Source: an uncultured Lachnospiraceae bacterium
GTDB lineage: Bacteria; Bacillota; Clostridia; Lachnospirales; Lachnospiraceae
Assembly (NCBI GenBank): GCA_947172705.1
Contig: CAMWCA010000003.1
Location: 1 to 64,000, forward strand
Reading direction: 5' to 3'
DNA length: 64,000 nt
Below are positions 9,605 to 18,276 of this stretch, one piece after another. A model generated the notes under the pieces. It was not told where the DNA came from. It saw only the letters and a program-made list of their open reading frames with translations, and searched no databases. Positions within the stretch are counted from its first letter, which is position 1. Every line of letters starts with the position of its first letter. The translations under genes were made by a program, and so were the position numbers.

Positions 9605-9643
9605 CCCACTGCTTCCTCAATTCACCAAAAGAGGCAGTGGGAT
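9605..9643. terminator. Intrinsic terminator (tcccactgc ... gcagtggga)
   Basis: Inverted repeat downstream of 9656..10453 (-). Confidence 0.6.
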
Positions 9644-9655
9644 AATAGAAATGTT

Positions 9656-10453
9656 TTATTCTTTTGTAGGCTCCCATTTTTCCCCATAAACTTGCTTACA
9701 TTGTAACACCCACTCCTCATAACCTAATACAGTATCCATATAATTCTTAATCATCTCTTCTGCATTTTTTGCCTGCCAATACGACACGATTAAACCTAAT
9801 ACAGGATAATATACATACAATGGCTTACTGCACAGGCATGTGTCTTTACGGGTTTTATCATACCGCCATTGCCCGCCTATCCTGTTTATGATCAGATTTC
9901 CATATACTGCTGATAATTCTACCAACTTCTCCTGAGCCTGCTCATATGTCTTATCATAGCATTCTTCGAAATCTTTTTTCAACATGGGCAAAATATCTTT
10001 TTCCGACAATTGGCTGATATTACATTTTCTTAAATAATTCTGCGTTAAAATTTCCTGATCTTCATATAATTTTTGATACATTATATCCGTAGGATCATAT
10101 CTTTTTACCGGCTTATTTCTTTTATTTAACTCAGCTATTCCATATTGAATTACAACATCTGCAATTTCATTAAGTACGGCTACGCGTTCATCATCATTTT
10201 TAAATTCAAAATAATCGCTGGTATATTTTCCATTGGTCAACTCTCGAACCCGCAAGCTTCGTCCAAGAGCAGATGCATATACTTCCAATATATAGGAACT
10301 ATCTCCCCAAATATCCTTTTGGATCACAACCTTTTGTTTTATTCCTTCGATTTCACGGCTAAAAGTCCAACGACAGGCTTCATATTTTTCATACCTGAAT
10401 CCATACTCCCCTAACCTTTTTTCCATGATTTTCACTACAATACTTCTGCTCAT
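9656..10453 (-). CDS. Hypothetical protein (possibly DUF4304-like N-terminus)
   Basis: Coding ORF MSRSIVVKIMEKRLGEYGFRYEKYEACRWTFSREIEG...; start trimmed. Confidence 0.55.
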   Translation of the reverse strand: MSRSIVVKIMEKRLGEYGFRYEKYEACRWTFSREIEGIKQKVVIQKDIWGDSSYILEVYASALGRSLRVRELTNGKYTSDYFEFKNDDERVAVLNEIADVVIQYGIAELNKRNKPVKRYDPTDIMYQKLYEDQEILTQNYLRKCNISQLSEKDILPMLKKDFEECYDKTYEQAQEKLVELSAVYGNLIINRIGGQWRYDKTRKDTCLCSKPLYVYYPVLGLIVSYWQAKNAEEMIKNYMDTVLGYEEWVLQCKQVYGEKWEPTKE

Positions 10454-10465
10454 ACAATCATCCTT

Positions 10466-10499
10466 CCTGTCAATATTTTCCACAAGTAATGTCCTTCAA
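10466..10499. repeat. Partial dispersed intergenic repeat, copy D
   Basis: ctgtcaatattttccacaagtaatgtccttcaa matches the core of copies A-C. Confidence 0.6.
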
Positions 10500-10775
10500 A
10501 TCAAAGCCTGGTTTATACCCCGCCGTATGCCGCCTGACATTTATCCCACTATGGAACGCATCAAATATGTAACCATACCATTATCACAAGCCCTTCCTTT
10601 GACTTATTAAAACATGACAACTCTATATTTTTCTAATTTTTGTTTCTATTGTCTTCCTTTTTAAGTGTAAATCATATCACTTTTATAGTCAATTAATTGA
10701 TTCATTCATTGCCGGAATTTTAGTTTGTACGTTATTTGCAAATTTATATTGCACTTTCACCTCCGTGCAAATACC

Positions 10776-12206
10776 TTAATGTTTTTTCCTCTTTTTCTGC
10801 TTTATCTTCTTACAATTTTTTGATTTCTTTTCACTCCCTGCATCCTCAATGTTTTCTTCCGCCGATTCGTGTTCCTGTTCTATATCAAAATATTCCTGAT
10901 TTTCTACTCCCGACTCTAATTCCTCCAGGCACTCTGCAATTGTCCGGTCTTGATTTTTTTCCGAATCCTTCATTTTTTCCATCTCTTCCTGCCCGGATAC
11001 CACCATTTTATCCCCCGGAATACTTCCGGAGAGAATCAGCGCTAATTTAGCGCAGACCGGTCCTGCCATTTCATATAAAACGGATGAGGACAGAATAATG
11101 GTAAGCAGCAGCTTCCCTGTTGCTTCCGGCAGAAGCCGCTGCCCCAAAAAGGCAAGTCCGATTGCCACCCCTGCCTGGGGGATCAAAGCCAGACCCATGT
11201 AGTTCCTGATCTCCCTGCTTGTTCTGACAATCAGGCAGCTCACATAAGTCCCCGCATATTTGCCAATAATGCGCAGAAGAAAATAGCTTATACCAATTGC
11301 CCCTGCTGTCCCAAGAACGTTAAGATCCAGATTCATGCCGGAAACAATGAAAAAAATAGACATAATCGGCGGAGAAAAATTGTTTAATTGTCTGTAAAGC
11401 TTTTTGTCCTGAGTCAGGTTAATATATGATGCTCCAAAGACCATACAGGATAACAACGGAGATATGTCAAGCCATGCGCAAATGCCGGAAATTCCCACCA
11501 GCATGGCAATTGCCAGAATCAGCCGATTGTCCTTGCTTCTTGCCGGAATGAGAAGTCTGCTTAAGAAATAACCGCAGAAAAATCCAAAGACCAACGCCAA
11601 AATATTATAAATGACCGGCAAAATCACGTCTTTTACTGCAACCGTTCCCGCACCGTTACTTCCCGCAATCGCCGCCACGATGCTGAACGCCATCAGACAG
11701 ACCACATCATCCAGGGCAACGATCTGCAAAAGAATATTGACAAATTCTCCCTTTGCTTTATACTGATTGATCGTCATCATAGTGCTCGCCGGCGCAGTGG
11801 CAGTGGCGATTGCCCCCAGAATCAATGCGAACTTAAAATCCAATCCAAAAATTACCGTTGCCGCAAAGGTGACAAGCACCCCCGCCGCCAGCGTCTCGAA
11901 CAGGGTAATGATGATGATTCTGCTGCCGGTTTTCATCAGTACTTCTTTTTTAAAAAACTTTCCCACTCCAAAAGCAATAAATGCCAGCGCCACGTCGCTG
12001 ACAAATCCCATATTTCCTACCATCTCCGCCGATATCAGATCAAGCCCGCAGGGTCCGATCAGGATACCCGCCAATATGTAGCCGCTGACCTTGGGGAGAT
12101 TCAGCGTGTTGGTCAACCGAGTCATAATGAACCCCGCAAAGAGAATGATTGATAGCACCAGCAGAATCTGGGTTCCCTCACTTGCACTGTTTAAATATCC
12201 ATTCAA
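10776..12206 (-). CDS. Cation:proton antiporter (CPA2-type)
   Basis: GYILAGILIGPCGLDLI, ATATAPASTMMTINQYK, FGASYINLT; charged C-terminal tail. Confidence 0.88.
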   Translation of the reverse strand: MNGYLNSASEGTQILLVLSIILFAGFIMTRLTNTLNLPKVSGYILAGILIGPCGLDLISAEMVGNMGFVSDVALAFIAFGVGKFFKKEVLMKTGSRIIIITLFETLAAGVLVTFAATVIFGLDFKFALILGAIATATAPASTMMTINQYKAKGEFVNILLQIVALDDVVCLMAFSIVAAIAGSNGAGTVAVKDVILPVIYNILALVFGFFCGYFLSRLLIPARSKDNRLILAIAMLVGISGICAWLDISPLLSCMVFGASYINLTQDKKLYRQLNNFSPPIMSIFFIVSGMNLDLNVLGTAGAIGISYFLLRIIGKYAGTYVSCLIVRTSREIRNYMGLALIPQAGVAIGLAFLGQRLLPEATGKLLLTIILSSSVLYEMAGPVCAKLALILSGSIPGDKMVVSGQEEMEKMKDSEKNQDRTIAECLEELESGVENQEYFDIEQEHESAEENIEDAGSEKKSKNCKKIKQKKRKKH

Positions 12207-12223
12207 TTTTCATTCCCTCTTCC

Positions 12224-13108
12224 TCATGAAAGCGACAGCAGATGCACGCCAATTTCGTATGCCAGCCGAAGCGCCGTCTCAATAACCGCATCCGGCAGGC
12301 GGTTTAAATAGTTGTGGACTTCATAGCAGAAATCCCACTGATAATCCATTTCCTTAAGCGTCTGCATGACTTCTTTCCATGGAACGGTTCCCGTCATGGG
12401 CAGCACATGCATCAGCGTGTTATCGGTCTTACTGTAGGTATCCGACACATGGGTGGCAAAAAGAAGATCTCCAATATAATGCAGCGCTTCCCTCTGGTTC
12501 TGCCCCATAATATCCGCATGTTCAAAATCCCAGCAAACTCCGATCCGGTCGCTGCCAAAAGATTTTACAAAAGATACCAGTTCCTCCGGGTAAGCGCCAA
12601 ATTTTCTCCTGGGGGCAATCCCATAATCACACATGTTCTCAAGGGCAAGCCGCATCCCCCAGCTTTCCATCTGTTCAACGACAGGCGCAAAGTGTTCCCG
12701 ATTACCGGCAATGGAATTTTTTACAATATCCACACCTCCCCAGCTGGTTTCCGGATGGAGTACACAGGTATGGGCGCCCAAGCGCCTGCAGCAATCAAAA
12801 GATCTTTGCTGCAGACGCTTATGATACGCCTTCGTTTCTTCACTTAAGGTTTCGTCTAAAAAAGGATAAAAATAGGCATGGCACTGACCAAATGCAACCC
12901 CAAGCTTCGCCGCATGCTCCGCCACATCGTCGATCCACCATTCCCATCTGTCCGTCAAAAATTCCGTCCCTGGCAGAGACCAGTCATAAAAGTTCAGATC
13001 AAAAATCCGAAAACCAGCCGCTGACACCATCTCTAACGTTTTAGGCAGATCAAATCTTGTTCCGTCCGGTCTCAAATACAGAAGATTTGTCGAAGTCGCA
13101 AGCCTCAT
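12224..13108 (-). CDS. Sugar phosphate isomerase/epimerase (xylose-isomerase-like TIM barrel)
   Basis: GVCWDFEHADIMG, CYEVHNY, LALENMCDYG; start trimmed to MRLATSTNLLYLRPDG. Confidence 0.85.
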   Translation of the reverse strand: MRLATSTNLLYLRPDGTRFDLPKTLEMVSAAGFRIFDLNFYDWSLPGTEFLTDRWEWWIDDVAEHAAKLGVAFGQCHAYFYPFLDETLSEETKAYHKRLQQRSFDCCRRLGAHTCVLHPETSWGGVDIVKNSIAGNREHFAPVVEQMESWGMRLALENMCDYGIAPRRKFGAYPEELVSFVKSFGSDRIGVCWDFEHADIMGQNQREALHYIGDLLFATHVSDTYSKTDNTLMHVLPMTGTVPWKEVMQTLKEMDYQWDFCYEVHNYLNRLPDAVIETALRLAYEIGVHLLSLS

Positions 13109-13120
13109 CCCATTCACCTC

Positions 13121-15043
13121 TCACAATTCTTTTTTCTCTTTGATAAACGCCCCGCCTGCCGCAAAGCTCCATGGTCCCAGGCATCCCCTGCAGTTCTTTT
13201 CCCCCAGCATGGCGCCCATATATCCGGCAAGGATACACACCGGCACATACTGTGTCAATGCCATTGCCGGCAGGAAATCCGCGGAAGGTACCCTGATACA
13301 GGGAACCGTTACCCCTAAATCTTCCTGCGTACCGTCTGTTATCACCAAAGTAGGGCGTCCCAGCCTCACACTGTACCCCACTGCCTCCCTGGTTCGCTCA
13401 TACCCGGGGGCTTTCACAGATGCAAAGAAGACGGTTCCGCACTGATGGATGGCTTTCACGAAGTTGTTCATATGAAACCATTCTTCAGAATTGATCTGCA
13501 TAGCAAAAGCTCCCGTGATCTCTAAAATCTTTGCATGGCTAAACCACGCGCTGCCATATTCCATGCCGCTTCCCACAAAATCAAAGCCTGTCATTTCTTT
13601 CCAGTCTTTCGCCAGCTGGAACAAAGGCTCTTCCCAGGTGGGCAAAAATTCCCTAAGCAGCTCTCCCTGCTTTTTGATCTCTTCGTAACAGAATCTGCTC
13701 CTTGCCTCGTCATGTACGCCCCTCGCCTCTCCCATGGCTATTCCAAACATCAAAAGGGCAAGCAGGCTTGAGAAATAAGTGCGGTTGCCGGGTCCTCCCT
13801 CAAAGGGCGACAAGGGAAGCAGCAGTACCCTTTTTGCCCTGTTTCCGATATCAGAGTCTTTATTTCTGGTGACGGCAAGGGTCATGGCGCCGCAGGCATT
13901 TGCCTTTTCCGTGATTTCCCTGATGCGGAACCCGTTTCCTGAAATACTCACCACGATCACCAAGGTCTTATCTGTCAGGCGCTTTTTCTCATAATATCGG
14001 CTAAGATCCATGGCGTTCACCAGCTCTACCGGTAAATCCGTTAATTCTTCCAAAGGATAGCGGAGGGCAAGACCTGCCCCATAGGAGTCGCCGCAGCCGG
14101 TAAGGATCAACCGTTCCGCCTGATCAAACATGCCATCCTCAAGCAATCTCTTTATCTGACCTTTTAAATCCTCAAACTGTTCCTTCAAAACAACGGGCAA
14201 ATTGTAAGACTGACGCCTGAGGGAATTGTCCATGGCTGACCGCCATGCGTCCGCCCCCGTATATTTGTCCACCGCTTCCATCACCCCCAGATAGCATTTT
14301 TCCTTTGTCACATAGTCCGCGGCTTCCCTGGCGGCGGGCTGGGCATTGCCTACTGCCACGCCGATGCCTGCCGCCCTGATCATATTGACGTCATTCAAAT
14401 CATCCCCCACAAACAGAATCTCATCCATGGACAGGTTCATCAATCTTGCCAGTTCACGGACACCGTTTTCCTTGGTCGCTTCCGCGCTTTGGATGTCGAT
14501 CGCCTTGGTTCCATAGGGGATATACGCAATAGAGGGCGGCAATTCTTTACAAAGCTCTTCTATCATATGGATGCTTCCATCCCGGACCGCCGCCATGACG
14601 ATCACCTTTTCCAGTTCCAGACTTTCCCACGTTTCTTCTGTAAAATCGGACTGTGTAAAATAGCGGTTATGGCTCGCCTGCTGGGAAAGGATATAGGGTG
14701 TTTCCCTGTAAGCATATTCCATCCCATTCACGCTGTAGATCACAGCCATTCCCATCTCGTCCGCCGTTTCAAATATCTTCCGTAAATGCTTAAGGGGGAT
14801 GGTTCTCTTAGCGAGAACCTCTCCCTTTCTGACAACACTCCCTCCATTACAGGCAATATAGGGAACCTCTATTCCCAACTGCTCCACATAATCCTTTACC
14901 AGCCCGGCACACCTTCCTGTTGCGATGGTATAAGCAATCTGCTTTTCCTTAAGCTGCTTCACGTAGTCTGCCATCGCCTCATGTAAGATCTCGTCCTTTC
15001 CCACGATGGTTCCATCCACGTCCGTTACAATCATCTTAACCAT
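13121..15043 (-). CDS. Fusion: Cof-type HAD-IIB hydrolase + SIS-domain protein
   Basis: N-term VTDVDGTIVGKDE...FVGDDLNDVNMIRAAGIGVAVGNA; C-term SIS ILTGCGDSYGAGLALRYPLE, VVSISGNGFR, NSEEWFHMNNF. Confidence 0.88.
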   Translation of the reverse strand: MVKMIVTDVDGTIVGKDEILHEAMADYVKQLKEKQIAYTIATGRCAGLVKDYVEQLGIEVPYIACNGGSVVRKGEVLAKRTIPLKHLRKIFETADEMGMAVIYSVNGMEYAYRETPYILSQQASHNRYFTQSDFTEETWESLELEKVIVMAAVRDGSIHMIEELCKELPPSIAYIPYGTKAIDIQSAEATKENGVRELARLMNLSMDEILFVGDDLNDVNMIRAAGIGVAVGNAQPAAREAADYVTKEKCYLGVMEAVDKYTGADAWRSAMDNSLRRQSYNLPVVLKEQFEDLKGQIKRLLEDGMFDQAERLILTGCGDSYGAGLALRYPLEELTDLPVELVNAMDLSRYYEKKRLTDKTLVIVVSISGNGFRIREITEKANACGAMTLAVTRNKDSDIGNRAKRVLLLPLSPFEGGPGNRTYFSSLLALLMFGIAMGEARGVHDEARSRFCYEEIKKQGELLREFLPTWEEPLFQLAKDWKEMTGFDFVGSGMEYGSAWFSHAKILEITGAFAMQINSEEWFHMNNFVKAIHQCGTVFFASVKAPGYERTREAVGYSVRLGRPTLVITDGTQEDLGVTVPCIRVPSADFLPAMALTQYVPVCILAGYMGAMLGEKNCRGCLGPWSFAAGGAFIKEKKEL

Positions 15044-15078
15044 AGTATGTCTGCCTTTCTTATCATCACGAAATACAA

Positions 15079-16509
15079 TTATTCTGCATTTACCTTCACA
15101 TAGTCAGCAAGTTTCTGATTGCATTTATTCACGATATTGTCATGAGTCGTCTGTTTATCCTGCTCCCCCTGTGCAAATGCCACCATCTCTTCATCTATGA
15201 TGGAGTTGATATCGCCGGTCACAATATCGAAGGGTTCCTGTACATTGGGATTAGATGCCAGAAGCTGATCCACTGCTGCCACAATTTCAGGATTCTCTGC
15301 CATGTAAGTTTTCATCTTTTCTGTCTCGTACAGATCCCTGTTCATGGGAATATATCCGCTTGCCGTACAGAAATCATACTGTGCGTCTTCTCCGCCTAAA
15401 TACTGCTGGAAGATCCATGTTGCCGTAAGCTCATCAGCATCTCCCTTATCAAACATAACGATTCCGGAACCGCCTACTGCCGTTCCGCCCTTGTCGGATG
15501 CATTCACCTTGGGAAGGGGCGCTGTTCCCCATTCAAATTCATCTCCAATCAGATCTTTCAGCTTACCGATTCTTGCAGAAGACATGATTGCCATTGCGGA
15601 AAGCTCCATTGCAAATTCTTCGTTAATGTTATCCTCTACCGGTTTGTAGCCTCCTGTGGCAATTACCTTCTCCCACTCGTCCAGATAAGCCATGAGAGTA
15701 CCGTCTTCGCCAAAAGTGACCTTTGACATCAGACCAGCCCGTCCGCCTTCATTGTCGCCAATAAAGTTGTATTCGCCTTCGCCGCCTACCCAGTTGACTA
15801 ACTGATATCTTTTTACCTGAACATTCAGACCGTAAGTGGTCACTTCATCCCCATCTTTCTGGGTCAGTTTTTCAATTGCTTCCGCCATCTCGGCAATGGT
15901 CTTGGGCGGATTCTCCGGGTCCAGCCCTGCCGCCTCGAAAAGCCCCTTATTATAATAAAGGAGAATCGTGGAATTGCTGAAAGGAATCGCACAGAGCTGA
16001 TCCTTGTAGGTAAAGGTACGGGCATTGTTTGCAATAATGGATTCTCTGGGAAGAATGATATTTTCTCCTTTTGCATACATTTCCTCCGGTGACACAAAAA
16101 GATCATATCCTGAAATCGTAGGAATGCCTGCACTTGCCACCTGGCAGATATCCGGGAAATTCACCCAGTCCCCCGCCTGGGCAAGGGTATTTAATTTTTC
16201 TGCTGTGTTGGTTCCCTGAAAGCTGGGTGTCACGATGATGCCATACTCCTTTCCCACCGTATCGTTGAAGTTGCTGCATACGGTCTCAAGCGCATTGGCA
16301 TTGGTGCCTTCCATGTGATGCCAGAAGCTGATCTCTATATCAGCATCGCTGATCCGTTTGGAATCTCCTGCAGGCTCCTGTTCCTCCTGCTGCTGACTGT
16401 CCGTTTCTGACTGTGTGCCCTGCACTGTTTCAGTGCTTTCTGGTTTTTGGGTCTCCCCTGTATCTTTAGAACCGCATGCCGCTAAAGATAAAGTCATAAT
16501 TGCCGCCAT
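15079..16509 (-). CDS. Extracellular sugar-binding lipoprotein of ABC transporter (5' end apparently frameshifted)
   Basis: Lipobox LSLAACGS, family-1 SBP sequence; RBS-linked ATG at 16537 is out of frame with the body. Confidence 0.85.
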   Translation of the reverse strand: MAAIMTLSLAACGSKDTGETQKPESTETVQGTQSETDSQQQEEQEPAGDSKRISDADIEISFWHHMEGTNANALETVCSNFNDTVGKEYGIIVTPSFQGTNTAEKLNTLAQAGDWVNFPDICQVASAGIPTISGYDLFVSPEEMYAKGENIILPRESIIANNARTFTYKDQLCAIPFSNSTILLYYNKGLFEAAGLDPENPPKTIAEMAEAIEKLTQKDGDEVTTYGLNVQVKRYQLVNWVGGEGEYNFIGDNEGGRAGLMSKVTFGEDGTLMAYLDEWEKVIATGGYKPVEDNINEEFAMELSAMAIMSSARIGKLKDLIGDEFEWGTAPLPKVNASDKGGTAVGGSGIVMFDKGDADELTATWIFQQYLGGEDAQYDFCTASGYIPMNRDLYETEKMKTYMAENPEIVAAVDQLLASNPNVQEPFDIVTGDINSIIDEEMVAFAQGEQDKQTTHDNIVNKCNQKLADYVKVNAE

Positions 16510-16581
16510 TCATTAATAGACTGATAAATCGTTTCATGTTTCTTCCTCCTTTTGTAATTAATTTATGTTGTAAAAAATTGC

Positions 16582-17409
16582 TTACCCCTTCACCGAACCT
16601 GTCATCATGCCTCCCACAATCTGTTTCTGGAATACGATAAAAATAATCAGAGTAGGAACCATGACCATCACAGATGCCGCCATGATGGGACCGTAAATCG
16701 TTCCTCCGTCTTTAGAGTTAAGCATGGTAATTCCCACCTGAACTGTGCGCATGGTATCCTTATTTGTTACCAGCATCGGCCACAGATACGTATTCCACGT
16801 ACTCACGAAAGAGGATATAAATACCGTGGCGATGACCGGTTTTGACAAAGGCAGCAGAATACTGAGAAAAAATCTCAAGTTCCCGCATCCGTCCGCTTTT
16901 GAAGCATCATATAGCTCCCTTGAAAAGGACAGATAGTACTGCCGGAACATAAAGATATTCATTACCGATACCAGAAACATGGTCATCATTCCAAAATAAG
17001 TGTCGGTAAGTCCCAGGGATGCCACCGTTTTATAGTTGGTGATCAACACCACATCTCCCGGAATCATCATGGTAGACATGCAAAGCATAAACAGGAAATT
17101 CTTTCCTTTAAATTCAAAAAATGCAAAGGAAAACGCCGCCAGACTTGCCACGATCACGCGCACAAGGCTGGAACCTCCCGCCAGAATAAAGGAATTAAGC
17201 ATATACCTGACCAGATGAGTCAGCCGCAGCGCCTCTTTATAATTGTTCCACTGAATCCGATTTGGCAAAAGATGCAGCTTCTTTGTCAGAATCTCCCTCT
17301 GCTCCATAAAGGAAATGGAAAATGCATACAGGATCGGTGCAATGATGATCAGCCCCACAAGCAGACAGACCATCTGATAAAGTATGTTTTGGTACCTTTT
17401 CTTTTTCAT
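16582..17409 (-). CDS. Carbohydrate ABC transporter permease (MalG-like)
   Basis: EAA-like loop ELYDASKADGCGNLRFFLSILLPLSKP. Confidence 0.9.
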   Translation of the reverse strand: MKKKRYQNILYQMVCLLVGLIIIAPILYAFSISFMEQREILTKKLHLLPNRIQWNNYKEALRLTHLVRYMLNSFILAGGSSLVRVIVASLAAFSFAFFEFKGKNFLFMLCMSTMMIPGDVVLITNYKTVASLGLTDTYFGMMTMFLVSVMNIFMFRQYYLSFSRELYDASKADGCGNLRFFLSILLPLSKPVIATVFISSFVSTWNTYLWPMLVTNKDTMRTVQVGITMLNSKDGGTIYGPIMAASVMVMVPTLIIFIVFQKQIVGGMMTGSVKG

Positions 17410-18266
17410 GAATAATGTACCCCCTTTTTTTCAAAGGAAAAGCTGATCAGCGTTGCAATGAGCGTAAACAAGAAGGTGATTACCGCCGCCGCATAGGCGT
17501 CGTTATAGCTCATATTGCCAAAAGCCTGTTTGTACATATAGTAAATCATGGTTGAAGTGGAGCCCTTAGGACCTCCTTCCGTCAGAATGATGGGCAGCCC
17601 CGCCATAATGATATTTTTTGCAAGGGACGTACAGATCAGGAAAAACACGGTAGGCGAAATCATGGGAAGAATGACCTTAGTCACCTTTTTGTAAAGAATC
17701 GCCCCATCAATATCTGCGCATTCCAAAAGTTCCACCGGAACCCCGCGGATCGCCGCAAGCAGAAACAGGAAATTGAATCCGATATTCATCCAGACTGAAA
17801 TAAAACTCATGGAAACCATGGCATATTTGGCATCATTGAGCCAGTTGATCTTGGTTCCCAGCAGCTTATTGATCAGCCCCACATTGGGGTTGTACATGAT
17901 TTTAAAGATCATTGCCGTAACAGACATTGACATTGCCATCGTCAATGAGAACATGGTCTCATAAACTGACGAACTCCTGGTTTTTTTATTGGCAAGTACG
18001 GCAAGGATCAGCGCAATAAAAATCGCCAGTGGCGATGCCATAAGCACATACACAAGAGTGTTCCATATGGAACGCAAAAATGCCGGATCTGTGAGAACAT
18101 GGATGTAATTATCTAACCCTGCAAATGCTTTTACCCTGCCGTCCGCACTGACCGTAAAAAAGGTCAGACCGATGGTTCTTAAAAACGGATAAAAGGAAAA
18201 CACCGCAAAATAAATCAGTGCCGGCAATAAATATATATAGGGTTCTATCTTTCCTAATCTCTTCAT
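17406..18266 (-). CDS. Carbohydrate ABC transporter permease (MalF-like)
   Basis: EAA-like loop VELLECADIDGAILYKKVTKVILPMISP; start trimmed to MKRLGKIEPYIYLLP. Confidence 0.9.
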   Translation of the reverse strand: MKRLGKIEPYIYLLPALIYFAVFSFYPFLRTIGLTFFTVSADGRVKAFAGLDNYIHVLTDPAFLRSIWNTLVYVLMASPLAIFIALILAVLANKKTRSSSVYETMFSLTMAMSMSVTAMIFKIMYNPNVGLINKLLGTKINWLNDAKYAMVSMSFISVWMNIGFNFLFLLAAIRGVPVELLECADIDGAILYKKVTKVILPMISPTVFFLICTSLAKNIIMAGLPIILTEGGPKGSTSTMIYYMYKQAFGNMSYNDAYAAAVITFLFTLIATLISFSFEKKGVHYS

Positions 18267-18276
18267 ACCGCTTCTC

